NCBI GenBank assembly: GCA_018780805.1
Contig: JADMJD010000088.1
Span: 1 to 53,241 of the forward strand
Direction of reading: 5' to 3'
Source of the DNA: Rubrivivax sp.
Lineage (GTDB): Bacteria; Pseudomonadota; Gammaproteobacteria; Burkholderiales; Burkholderiaceae_C
DNA length: 53,241 nt
A program made the position numbers and the translations under genes. This document shows, piece after piece, positions 19,878-28,409 of the stretch; position 1 is the stretch's first letter, and every line of letters starts with the position of its first letter. The notes under the pieces were generated by a model. That model searched no databases, had not been told where the DNA came from, and was given only the letters and a program-made list of their open reading frames with translations.

Positions 19878-20861
19878 TCATTGCAAACGAACCCGCGGAT
19901 CGACCACGCTGTACGCGATGTCCACCAGCAGATAACTGGCGATGTAGAGCATCGACCCCAGGAACACCATCGTGCGCACGATCGCGAAGTCCTGGCCGCT
20001 GATGGCCTCGATCACATACGCCCCGAGGCCGGGGATGCCGAAGAAACTCTCGAACACCAGGCTGCCCAGGAAGACATACGGCAGGTAACTGCCGGCGCTG
20101 GTGATGATGGGGATCAGCGCGTTTTTCAGCACATGGCGGAACAGCACGCGGATCTCCGACAGCCCCTTGGCGCGGGCCGTGCGCACGTAGTCCTTGCCGA
20201 TCTCCTCCAGGAACATCGCGCGGTACAGCCGCGCTTCGGTGCCCAGCCTCGACAGCAGGCTCAGCACGATGGGCAGGATCAGGAAGCGCACCGCGTCCAG
20301 CCCCGGCGCATAACCCGAGATCGGCACCAGGCGCAACACGCGCGAGAAGAAAAACTGGCCCACGATGATGTAGAACAGGCTGCTGATCGACAGCATCAGC
20401 ACACAGAGCACCACGCCCCAGAAATCGATGCGCGTGTGGCGGAAGAACACCAGCAGCAGCGCAAAGCTCACGCTGGCCATCACCTGCAGGATGAACAGCG
20501 GCACGGCCAGCTGCAGGCTGACCACCATGCGCTTGCTCACCTCGTGACCGATGTCGGCGCTGCGCGCCGAATCCGAGCGGCCGAACTGGAACAGCATCAA
20601 CGAGACCGAGCGTTCCCAGAGCACGGTCTCGGTGACCTGCTTCACGCCGCTCTCCTCGCGGTTCAGGTACAGCGGCCGGTCATACCCCCGCTCGGCCTTC
20701 CACTTGTCGATCTGCTCCTGCGTCACACGTTTGCCGCCAATGTTCAGGCGGGCCATGTCGTCGGGCGTGTTGACGGTGAAAAACAGGAAGAAGGTCAGCA
20801 GGTTGACGCCGATCAGGATCAACACGCCATAACCCAGTCGGCGCAGGATGTAGTGGATCAT
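19878..20861 (-). CDS. yejB: Oligopeptide ABC permease, YejB/DppB-like
   Basis: 327-residue inner-membrane permease. It opens with the canonical MIHYILRRLGYGVLILIGVNLLTFFLFF of OppB/DppB-type subunits. Six hydrophobic segments follow, with the EAA loop DYVRTARAKGLSEIRVLFRHVLKNALIPIIT and the final GQDFAIVRTMVFLGSMLYIASYLLVDIAYSVVDPRVRL. It overlaps the binding-protein gene by four bases, so translation is coupled. It pairs with the 18491-19870 permease to form the heterodimeric channel. Confidence 0.92.
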   Translation of the reverse strand: MIHYILRRLGYGVLILIGVNLLTFFLFFTVNTPDDMARLNIGGKRVTQEQIDKWKAERGYDRPLYLNREESGVKQVTETVLWERSVSLMLFQFGRSDSARSADIGHEVSKRMVVSLQLAVPLFILQVMASVSFALLLVFFRHTRIDFWGVVLCVLMLSISSLFYIIVGQFFFSRVLRLVPISGYAPGLDAVRFLILPIVLSLLSRLGTEARLYRAMFLEEIGKDYVRTARAKGLSEIRVLFRHVLKNALIPIITSAGSYLPYVFLGSLVFESFFGIPGLGAYVIEAISGQDFAIVRTMVFLGSMLYIASYLLVDIAYSVVDPRVRLQ

Positions 20862-23071
20862 CGCCCCACCGCCTGTTCACGCCGGCGCCAGGCGCGCCAG
20901 GCCACCCAACCCGCTGCCAGCGGCAGCAGCGCCAGCAGCGCCACCGGCCACCACACCGGCTGGTTCCACTCACGCTGGCGCGTGCTGCGCAGCGCGGTAT
21001 CGACGCGGTAGTACTTGGCCATGTCGCGGATCAGGATGCTGGGTTTGCCGTTGTGCACCCAGGGCTGGAACGCCAGGCCACCCCAGGGGATGTAGCCGAA
21101 GCTCCAGGGCGCGTCCTGCTGCACCAGCTGCACCATGCGGTCGATGGCGGCCTGCCGGGCCGGGCCGTTGTCCAGCGTCTTCATCTGCTGGAACAGCGCG
21201 TCATAGGCCGGGCTTTCGTAGTTGGCGTTGTTTTCGCCCTCGGTCTTGCTCTTGGCGTTGGGGCCGTAAAGCAGGAACAGGAAGTTCTCGGCATCCGGGT
21301 AGTCGGCAAACCAGCCGCCGAAGAAGATCTGGTGTTTGCCCTTCAGGATCTTGTCCTGGTACTGGTTGAAGTCGGTGGCCCGCACTTCCAGCTGGATGCC
21401 GAGCTTGGCAAACTGCTTGATCATCCAGTCGTTCTCGACCTTGAACTCCGGGGTCACCGCACGCTGGAAATCGTAGTTCAGCACCAGCGGGCGACCAGTT
21501 TTGACGTCACGGCCGCCGGGGTAGCCGGCTTCGGCCAACAAGGCCTTGGCTTCGTTGATCGAGCGCCGCACGGCTTTGCCACCCTTGTCGTCAGGCACCC
21601 AGCGGTGGGTCACCGGGTTGTGGAAGTCGCCCTGACCTTCACGCGAGCCGAACAGGCCCGGCGGCACCGGTGAATGGGCGGCCACACCGCCCTTTTGTTT
21701 GAAGATGCGGCCATACCCTTCTTCCCAGTCGATGGCGATGGAAATCGCGTGGCGCAGCTTGCGGTGTTTCTCGTCTTCTTCGGGTGTGGCGCCACGCCCG
21801 ACCACCGGGTCCAGCATGTTGAAACCCAGGTACCAGTTGGAGATGTCGGTCAGCAGCGGGAACTGGAAGCCCCGGCTCTCGTACAACTTGCGCACGTCTT
21901 CGGACTCGTCCATGTCGACGCGGAACTCCACACCCCATTCGCTGCGCTCGATTTCCGGCAGGTCCAGGTAACCCTGCTTGAACTTCTCCTTGCGCGGGAT
22001 CTTCTCCTTCTCGATCGACACATGCAGCGTGTCGATGAAGGGCATCGTCTTGCCGCAGTCGTCCAGCAGGCCGGCGGCCTTGTCTTCCGGCATGCCTTCG
22101 CAGGGGTAGGGTTCGCCGCGGTAGTTCGGGTTGCGCACCAGCACGTGCAGGCGGTCGCGCTCGAAGGTTTTCATCATGTAGGGCCCCGTGCCCACCGGCC
22201 ACTGGTTCAGCGTCAGGCCGTTGTCGTTCATGCCCGGCTGGCTGTAGAACATCTCGGCTTCCCAGGGCATGGGCGCGGTGAAGGGCATGGCCATCCAGTA
22301 TTGCCATGGCGGGTACTTGCCCTTCAGGCGGATGCGCAGCAGGTGTTTTTCCGGCGCGCTGACGCCGGCCAACGGCCAGCGGCGGAAGTCCAGGAAGGGT
22401 TTGTCGCGGATGTCGGCCGGCAGGCCGGCCAGCAACTTCTGGTCCTCGGCCTTGATCAGCGCCGTGTAGTCCTTCAGGCCGATCAGCACCTCGGCAAACA
22501 CGGCCGCCACCGGGGTTTCGATGCGCGTGGTGGCGTGGCGCTTCAGGCCGTGCACGTAGTCCTCGGCCACCAGCTCGCGTGTGCCCTGGTGTTCGAAATC
22601 CCAGGGGCTGCGTTTGTTGCCCACCTGCTCGCGGGTCATCGCGTGGTAGCGGTAGCGGCCTTGTTCGTCCTTCGCAAACGCCGGGTGCGGTTGAAACAGG
22701 ATGCCAGCTTTGAGGCGGATGTCGTACACGCTCTCGGCAATCAGCTCGGCCGGTGCATCGGCCGGCAGCGGCTGGCCCTGCGCATCCAGGTACCGCGGTG
22801 TCACCACCTCGGTCGCGGCCTTCGGGATCAGCTGGTAAGGCCGCTTCAGGTAGTGGTAACCGTACAGCGGCTCGTAGATCGCAAAGGTGTAGACCGACTC
22901 CGGGTTGGAGTAAGAGGCCACCGGGTCCAGGTAACGCGGCGAACGTTCGTCGAAGGTGTAGTACAGCGTGTTCTTCTGCGCGGCCCCGGCTGGCAGCGGG
23001 CTGTTGTTGCAGCCGGCCAGGCCCAAGCCCAGCAACGTGGCGGCCAGCGCCGCCCGGACACGTTCAAACAT
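20858..23071 (-). CDS. Oligopeptide-binding lipoprotein with C-terminal membrane anchor (SBP family 5)
   Basis: 737-residue extracytoplasmic binding protein of the OppA/YejA class. A lipoprotein signal with lipobox LAGC at residues 18-21 is followed by LYYTFDERSPRYLDPVASYSNPESVYTFAIYEPLYGY. The large SBP_bac_5 domain includes NDNGLTLNQWPVGTGPYMM and RHAISIAIDWEEGYGRIF. Unusually, the last 35 residues contain a strong hydrophobic helix (VWWPVALLALLPLAAGWVAW) and a basic tail, which looks like a second anchor in the inner membrane. It overlaps ldcA by eight bases and the permease by four. Confidence 0.88.
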   Translation of the reverse strand: MFERVRAALAATLLGLGLAGCNNSPLPAGAAQKNTLYYTFDERSPRYLDPVASYSNPESVYTFAIYEPLYGYHYLKRPYQLIPKAATEVVTPRYLDAQGQPLPADAPAELIAESVYDIRLKAGILFQPHPAFAKDEQGRYRYHAMTREQVGNKRSPWDFEHQGTRELVAEDYVHGLKRHATTRIETPVAAVFAEVLIGLKDYTALIKAEDQKLLAGLPADIRDKPFLDFRRWPLAGVSAPEKHLLRIRLKGKYPPWQYWMAMPFTAPMPWEAEMFYSQPGMNDNGLTLNQWPVGTGPYMMKTFERDRLHVLVRNPNYRGEPYPCEGMPEDKAAGLLDDCGKTMPFIDTLHVSIEKEKIPRKEKFKQGYLDLPEIERSEWGVEFRVDMDESEDVRKLYESRGFQFPLLTDISNWYLGFNMLDPVVGRGATPEEDEKHRKLRHAISIAIDWEEGYGRIFKQKGGVAAHSPVPPGLFGSREGQGDFHNPVTHRWVPDDKGGKAVRRSINEAKALLAEAGYPGGRDVKTGRPLVLNYDFQRAVTPEFKVENDWMIKQFAKLGIQLEVRATDFNQYQDKILKGKHQIFFGGWFADYPDAENFLFLLYGPNAKSKTEGENNANYESPAYDALFQQMKTLDNGPARQAAIDRMVQLVQQDAPWSFGYIPWGGLAFQPWVHNGKPSILIRDMAKYYRVDTALRSTRQREWNQPVWWPVALLALLPLAAGWVAWRAWRRREQAVGR

Positions 23072-23981
23072 CGGTGTGGCCCCAGGCGACCAGCGCGTTG
23101 CGGCCCTCCACCAGCAGTTCCACCGGCCGCCCCTGCGGCAAGCTCACCTTGGTGGGCACATGGCCAAAAGGCAGCCCGGTGAGCAGCGGCACTTTGGTGC
23201 GGCTGCGCAGGTGCGCGATGGCGGCCTTCAGCGTGTAACCCCGGTCCAGCGGCGACGGTTTGAAGGCCGTGACGGCGCCGATCAGCACCGCCTTCTGCGC
23301 ATCCAGCACGCCGGCCTGCTGCAATTGCAGCAGGCAGCGTTCGACACGGTACGGGTGTTCATTGACCTCTTCGATGAACAGGATGCCGCCCTTGATGCGC
23401 GGGAAGTGCGGGGTGCCCAACATCGCGCACAACATCGCCAGGTTGCCGCCCCAGAGCCGGCCACGCACACCCAGGCCGTCGAAGCCGGCTTCGGTGCGGA
23501 AGCCCACCGCCTCCAGCTCGCCCGACATGGCCTCGCAGAAGCAGTCCACCGTCACCTCGTCCAGGCCACCGGCGTCGTCGGCGCGGCTGAAGTCGTCGAT
23601 GGCCATGGGCCCGGCCCAGCTGGTCTGTTTGCCATGCGCCAGCAGGCCCATCTGCAGCAGCGTCATGTCGCTGTAGCCCACCCAGCGGGTGCCACGCTCG
23701 ACGCTGCGCGCCAGCAAGGGCCAGTCGATGCGGTCGAGCAGGCGCGACAGGCCATAACCGCCACGCGTGGCCAGGGCGATGGCCGGCGTTTCGCTGGCCA
23801 CCCGGTGCAGGGCCGCCAGCCGCACCTCGTCGTCGCCGGCAAAACGTTGCCGCCGGGCCAGGGCGTCGTCATCGAGCCGGGCGTCAAAACCAAGCGCCTT
23901 CAGGCGTTTCAGCGCACGGCGCAACGCCACGGGCTGGGCCACCACACCGGCGGGCGACACAATGGTGAGCGTCGGATTCAT
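23064..23981 (-). CDS. ldcA: LD-carboxypeptidase, S66 family
   Basis: 305-residue cytosolic serine peptidase that removes the terminal D-Ala from murein tetrapeptides during cell-wall recycling. Visible S66 features are the opening TIVSPAGVV, ATRGGYGLSRLLDRIDW, the nucleophile region VGYSDMTLLQMGL, RLWGGNLAMLCAMLGTP with the following IEEVNEHPYRVER, and the C-terminal LPFGHVPTKVSLP carrying the catalytic His. It overlaps tadA by four bases and the peptide-binding protein by eight. The context suggests that imported or recycled murein peptides are its substrates. Confidence 0.92.
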   Translation of the reverse strand: MNPTLTIVSPAGVVAQPVALRRALKRLKALGFDARLDDDALARRQRFAGDDEVRLAALHRVASETPAIALATRGGYGLSRLLDRIDWPLLARSVERGTRWVGYSDMTLLQMGLLAHGKQTSWAGPMAIDDFSRADDAGGLDEVTVDCFCEAMSGELEAVGFRTEAGFDGLGVRGRLWGGNLAMLCAMLGTPHFPRIKGGILFIEEVNEHPYRVERCLLQLQQAGVLDAQKAVLIGAVTAFKPSPLDRGYTLKAAIAHLRSRTKVPLLTGLPFGHVPTKVSLPQGRPVELLVEGRNALVAWGHTDV

Positions 23982-24547
23982 GCAGCAGGATCTTCCAGTT
24001 CGATGGCATCCCCGGTCGGGATGCCGGGCGCTTCAGCGGCCTCGCGCTGCCGCCGCCGCTGGCCGCGGCGCTCGGCAAAAAACTCGCGCAGCAGCGCACC
24101 GCAGGGCTCGGCCAGCACACCGCCCTGCACCGCCGTGTGGTGGTTCAGGCCGGCATCGGCAAACAGGTTCACGCGGCCACCGGCGGCGCCGGTCTTGGGG
24201 TCCGCGGCGGCAAACACCACACGTTTGAACCGTGCATGCATCAGCGCCATGGCACACATCGGGCAGGGCTCCAGCGTCACGTACAGCTCGCAGTCGGGCA
24301 AGCGGTAGTTCTGCACCAGCGCGGCGGCGTGGCGCAGCGCCACGATCTCGGCATGTGCGGTGGGGTCGTGCGTGGTGATCGGGCGGTTGTAGCCCGTGGC
24401 CAGCACCTGGCCGCCCTGCATGATCACCGCGCCCACCGGCACCTCGCCCACCAGCCAGGCGTTGTGCGCCTGGTCCAGCGCCAGACGCATCGCGTGTTCG
24501 TCGCGGGGATCGGTTGTGCTTGCGGGATCGGGCTCGACCGGGTTCAT
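23978..24547 (-). CDS. tadA: tRNA-specific adenosine deaminase
   Basis: 189-residue zinc deaminase that converts the wobble adenosine of tRNA-Arg(ACG) to inosine. Family motifs are VPVGAVIMQGGQVLATGYN, the zinc and proton-shuttle motif THAE in DPTAHAEIVALRHAA, and the second zinc motif LEPCPMCAMALMHARF. DPKTGAAGGRVNLF and LNHHTAVQGGVLAEPC follow. A roughly 25-residue basic and acidic tail after the domain is lineage-specific. It is the first gene of the tadA-ldcA-transporter series; whether tadA shares its promoter is inferred only from overlap. Confidence 0.94.
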   Translation of the reverse strand: MNPVEPDPASTTDPRDEHAMRLALDQAHNAWLVGEVPVGAVIMQGGQVLATGYNRPITTHDPTAHAEIVALRHAAALVQNYRLPDCELYVTLEPCPMCAMALMHARFKRVVFAAADPKTGAAGGRVNLFADAGLNHHTAVQGGVLAEPCGALLREFFAERRGQRRRQREAAEAPGIPTGDAIELEDPAA

Positions 24548-24645
24548 CGGGCAGGATCATCCCACGACCGCAGGCGACCCCCGACCCCTGCCGGCGACCA
24601 CGAGTGGCCGCCTATCATGGCCGCCATGGCAACAAGGGGGCCTGC

Positions 24646-26898
24646 ATGAGCATCCGCTCGCGTCTGTTGTGGCTCACGCTGCTGGCCATCCTGTTGCCGG
24701 CCCTGCTGCAACTGGCGCGTTACCTGCAGGAACGCGAACGCACCATCGAGGCCGATTCAGCCCAGCTGATGCTGCTTGCGCAGCGGCACGTGAATGCCAT
24801 CGACGAGCGCATCCAGGGCACGGCACAGCTGTTGTTCGGCCTTGCACGTGCGCAGGACCTGGCTTCTGCCGACCGCGCGGCCTGCTCGGCCTTCCTGTCG
24901 CAGGTGCGCGAGGCCTATCCGCAGTACACCGGCATCCTCACCATCCGCCCCGATGGCCGGCTGTTCTGTGATTCGCTCAACAGCGGACGCGAGCTGGACC
25001 TGCGCGACCGGGGTTACTTCCAGGCCGCGCTGAAGGCACGCGACCAGGTGGTGCTGGAGCCAGTCTTCGGCCGCCTGACCGGCACCGCGGTGCTGCAGAT
25101 CGCCTACCCCGTGCGCTCGGCGCAGGGCGAACTGCAGTTCGTGCTGCTGGCGTCGCTGAGCCTGCCCAAGCTGCTGGAAGGGCTGAGCCTGCCGGTCCCG
25201 GGTGCGGAACTGCTGCTGCTGAGCGACCTGGGCCAGGTGCTGGCCACCACACGCCGTGACCCCGGCCGCTGGCAGCCCGGCAACGCGGTGGCGGACAGCC
25301 CGGTGTTCGCGCTGGTGCGCCAGCAGCCCGGCCGCATCAGCGTGATCCCCGGCGTCGATGGCGCGCCCATGGTCTGGGCGGTGGTCGACGACCCGGCCAC
25401 GCGCCAGGCGCGCCTGCACGTGCTGGCCAGCGCGCCACAGCGCCTGCTGGTGGCCCAGGCCAACCGCCGCTTCATGCAAGACCTGGGTGTGCTGGCCGCC
25501 GCCGCCGTGGCCATCTTCGCCGCCATGTGGCTGCTGACCGAGCGCGTGATCCGACGCCAGATCTCGCGCATCGCCCACATGGCCACCGAGCTCGCCGCCG
25601 GCCGGTTGTCGACCCGGCTGCACGGCCCCCTGCCCCGCGGTGAGCTCGGGGCGCTGATGGGCGTGCTGAACCAGACCGCCGAAGCGCTGGAACAACAGGG
25701 CACGGCCATCACCGAGCTGAACGAGCGGCTGCGCCGCTCCCAGCGGCTGGAGGCGGTGGGCCAGCTGACCGGCGGCGTGGCGCACGACTTCAACAACCTG
25801 CTCACCGTGGTCATGGGCAACGCCGAGCTGCTGGTGGAGATGAACGCCGACCGGCCCGCCCAGCGCCAGCTGGCCGAGATGATCGTCAGCGCCGCCCAGC
25901 GCGGCGCCGAGCTCACGCAGCGCCTGCTGGCCTTTGCGCGCAAACAGGCGCTGGACCCCAAGGTGGTCGACCTCAACGAGCTGGTCGCCGGCATGGACGG
26001 CCTGCTGCGGCGCAGCCTGGGCGAACACATCGAGATCGAGCTCATCCGCGGCGCCGGGCTGTGGCCGGCCCTGGTCGACCAGGGCCAGCTGGAAAACGCA
26101 CTGCTCAACCTGTGCCTGAACGCCCGCGACGCCATGCCCGGCGGTGGGCGTCTCACGCTGGAAACCGCCAACGCGCGGCTGGATGCAGACTACGCCGCCC
26201 ACCACAGCGAAGTGAACCCCGGCCAGTACACGATGCTGGCCGTCTCGGACACCGGCGCGGGCATCGCACCGGAGCACCTGCAGCGGGTGTTCGAGCCGTT
26301 TTTCACCACCAAGGAAAAGGGCAAGGGCACCGGCCTGGGCCTGGCCATGGTCTACGGCTTCTGCAAGCAGTCCGGTGGTCACGTCACGGTCTACTCCGAG
26401 CCGGGCGATGGCACCACCGTGCGTCTGTACCTGCCCCGCGCGGCAGCCCGACCGGGTGAGCCGGCACCGTCCGATCCACGCAGCACGGAGGTGGGCACCC
26501 GGGTCGTGGGCGGGCACGAAACCATCCTGGTGGTGGAAGACGATGCCGCGGTGCGCCAGTACGCCTGCACCCAGCTCAAAGCCTCGGGCTACCGGGTGCT
26601 TGAAGCCGCCGACGGCCCGAGCGCACTGGCATTGCTGGGCCAACGCGACGACGTGGAACTGCTGTTCACCGACGTGGTGATGCCCGGCGGCATGAACGGC
26701 CGCGCGCTGGCCGACGCCGCCCGCCGGCTGCGGCAGGGCCTGCGTGTGCTCTACACCTCGGGCTACACCGAAAACGCCATCGTGCACCACGGTCGGCTGG
26801 ACCCCGACGCCCTGCTGCTGAGCAAACCCTACCGCCGCCAGGCGCTGGACCGCGCCGTGCGCACAGCCCTGGCCCAGGCAATGTCACCCCCTGGTTGA
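24646..26898 (+). CDS. Membrane hybrid histidine kinase with Cache-like sensor and receiver
   Basis: 750-residue two-component sensor. Helix 1 lies at about residues 4-27, then comes a periplasmic Cache-like domain (TILTIRPDGRLFCDSL, DLRDRGYFQAAL). Helix 2 is LGVLAAAAVAIFAAMWLL, followed by a HAMP-like linker. The HisKA domain has GQLTGGVAHDFNNLL with His380, the HATPase has VFEPFFTTKEKGKGTGLGLAMVYGF, and the C-terminal receiver has TILVVEDDAAVRQ and Asp676 in FTDVVMPGG. VAHDFNNL marks the HPK4-like class. ATG at 24646 has AGGGGG upstream. It diverges from tadA. The ligand is unknown, though Cache sensors often bind amino or organic acids. Confidence 0.9.
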   Translation: MSIRSRLLWLTLLAILLPALLQLARYLQERERTIEADSAQLMLLAQRHVNAIDERIQGTAQLLFGLARAQDLASADRAACSAFLSQVREAYPQYTGILTIRPDGRLFCDSLNSGRELDLRDRGYFQAALKARDQVVLEPVFGRLTGTAVLQIAYPVRSAQGELQFVLLASLSLPKLLEGLSLPVPGAELLLLSDLGQVLATTRRDPGRWQPGNAVADSPVFALVRQQPGRISVIPGVDGAPMVWAVVDDPATRQARLHVLASAPQRLLVAQANRRFMQDLGVLAAAAVAIFAAMWLLTERVIRRQISRIAHMATELAAGRLSTRLHGPLPRGELGALMGVLNQTAEALEQQGTAITELNERLRRSQRLEAVGQLTGGVAHDFNNLLTVVMGNAELLVEMNADRPAQRQLAEMIVSAAQRGAELTQRLLAFARKQALDPKVVDLNELVAGMDGLLRRSLGEHIEIELIRGAGLWPALVDQGQLENALLNLCLNARDAMPGGGRLTLETANARLDADYAAHHSEVNPGQYTMLAVSDTGAGIAPEHLQRVFEPFFTTKEKGKGTGLGLAMVYGFCKQSGGHVTVYSEPGDGTTVRLYLPRAAARPGEPAPSDPRSTEVGTRVVGGHETILVVEDDAAVRQYACTQLKASGYRVLEAADGPSALALLGQRDDVELLFTDVVMPGGMNGRALADAARRLRQGLRVLYTSGYTENAIVHHGRLDPDALLLSKPYRRQALDRAVRTALAQAMSPPG

Positions 26899-26917
26899 GG
26901 GACGAAGCACGCCCGCG

Positions 26918-26939
26918 GCATCGGCCATCTGGCCGATGC
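26918..26939 (+). terminator. Nine-pair hairpin after the hybrid kinase gene
   Basis: GCATCGGCC, ATCT, GGCCGATGC is a perfect nine-pair stem with a four-base loop, 20 bases after the stop. No U tract follows (ACAACACAAC), so it is either a poor intrinsic terminator or a transcript-end stabiliser. Confidence 0.5.
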
Positions 26940-27040
26940 ACAACACAACACTGCGCCCCTATGGTTCAGCCCGGGTCTGGCAAAGGCCTGGCCGCCAGGG
27001 GCTGGCGGCCCACCAGCAGGCACCAACAGGGAACGCAGTG

Positions 27041-28330
27041 ATGATGAAGACACAACTCCAGAGCATGAAGTGGGCCGTGGTCGCCCTGGCCGCGGCGCTG
27101 GCCGCTTGCGGCGGTGGCGGCGGCGATGACGATGCCGGCACACCGCCCACCGGCGGCGGAACGCCCACACCGCCCGTGGGCAGCGCCACCGGCGTGCTGA
27201 CCGACGCCGCGGTGCAAGGCGTGGCCTTCAGCACCTCGTCCGGCGTCACCGGCACCACCGACGCGCTGGGCCAATACCGCTACAACCCGGGCGACACCGT
27301 CAGCTTCGCGCTCGGCGCACTGACGCTGGGCGCCGTGCCCGCCACTGCCGTGGTCACGCCCATCGAGCTGGCCGGCGGCAGCAACGACAAGCTGCAGAAC
27401 CTGCTGGTGCTGCTGCAATCATTGGACGCCGACGGTGTGGCCGACAACGGCATCAACATCCCCGCCGCGGCCGCCGCGGCCGTCACCACCGGGGTGGACC
27501 TGGCCAGCGCGCCGGCCACGTTTGCATCGGCCGCCAACACCGGCCTGGCCGCGGCGCAGACCGCTGGTGGCATCAGCCGGGCCATCACCAGCAGCGAAGC
27601 GGCCTCCGCCCACTTCCTGAGCCAGGCCCCCGCGCTGCTGAGCAGCCAGGTCTGGGTGGATAGCTCGGGCACCGGCACCAGCGCCGGCTTCGCGTTCCTG
27701 CGCATCGGGCCCGCAGGTGAGGTGCTCATGGGCCAGGCCGGGCCGACCGCAGGTGGCGGATTCTCCGGCGTGGAACTTGGCAGCGTGCTGGCCACGTCGG
27801 TGGATGCACGTGGCTTTGCGCTCGTGCCGACGCTGTCTGTGGACACCAATGGCGAATGGGGCTTGTCCAGCCAGGACGCTTGTGACCGAGTGCGGATCAC
27901 GGGCGGCCAATTGGTGTTCGACGACGCACCCGCCAGTTGCGTCAGTGACGAGATCGCCACAGCGACCAAGGCACCCAACGACAACACCACCCTCGTGGGT
28001 GTCTGGGCCGGTGGCGCGAACATCGTCAATACCCAGCACTTCGTGTTCTGGGCCGATGGCCGCTACGCGATGATTGATCCGATCGGCGACACGGAGAACA
28101 ACTGCGGCGGGCCTGGTGTGGAGTTCGGCACCTACTCGTACAACGCCGCGACGGGCGCCTTCCGCCTCCTGTCCGTGACGGTGGACAGCAACGGTTGTGC
28201 GGGCCTGAGCGATCTTGGCAACGCCAACCTGGCCAGCGCGCAGGTCACGTTGAGTGCCGATGGCAAAACGGCGTCCTTCCTCTTTGCCGGCGAGCCCGAG
28301 GTGTTCCCGGCGTATCGCATCTCGCGCTGA
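27041..28330 (+). CDS. Glycine-rich surface lipoprotein of unknown function
   Basis: 429-residue predicted lipoprotein. Its signal peptide ends in lipobox LAAC (Cys23), followed by a Gly/Asp/Pro/Thr linker. Residues about 50-110 resemble a carboxypeptidase-regulatory-like beta domain (GVLTDAAVQGVAFSTSSGVTG, then DALGQYRYNPGDTVSFALG). An Ala-rich helical part and a C-terminal beta-rich half follow, with paired Cys in SQDACDRV, ASCVSDE, ENNCGG and NGCAG that could form disulfides. ATG at 27041 starts the signal peptide. It sits between two sensor kinases in the same direction; a link is possible but not shown. Confidence 0.75.
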   Translation: MMKTQLQSMKWAVVALAAALAACGGGGGDDDAGTPPTGGGTPTPPVGSATGVLTDAAVQGVAFSTSSGVTGTTDALGQYRYNPGDTVSFALGALTLGAVPATAVVTPIELAGGSNDKLQNLLVLLQSLDADGVADNGINIPAAAAAAVTTGVDLASAPATFASAANTGLAAAQTAGGISRAITSSEAASAHFLSQAPALLSSQVWVDSSGTGTSAGFAFLRIGPAGEVLMGQAGPTAGGGFSGVELGSVLATSVDARGFALVPTLSVDTNGEWGLSSQDACDRVRITGGQLVFDDAPASCVSDEIATATKAPNDNTTLVGVWAGGANIVNTQHFVFWADGRYAMIDPIGDTENNCGGPGVEFGTYSYNAATGAFRLLSVTVDSNGCAGLSDLGNANLASAQVTLSADGKTASFLFAGEPEVFPAYRISR

Positions 28331-28342
28331 TCCGCAACGCCC

Positions 28343-28387
28343 GCCGGCTGCGGCCACAATCCCCCGCAGCCGGCAGGCCCTGCCGGC
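28343..28387 (+). promoter_or_regulatory. Two overlapping, mutually exclusive hairpins before the 7TM-type kinase
   Basis: Hairpin A pairs 28343-28353 with 28364-28374 (11 perfect pairs, 10-base loop). Hairpin B pairs 28369-28376 with 28380-28387 (8 perfect pairs, 3-base loop). They share 28369-28374, so only one can form at a time. The element lies between the lipoprotein stop and the kinase ATG at 28410. This resembles an attenuator, but it could simply be a composite terminator without a U tract. Confidence 0.5.
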
Positions 28388-28409
28388 ATTGCCACAAGGG
28401 CCGCCCGCG

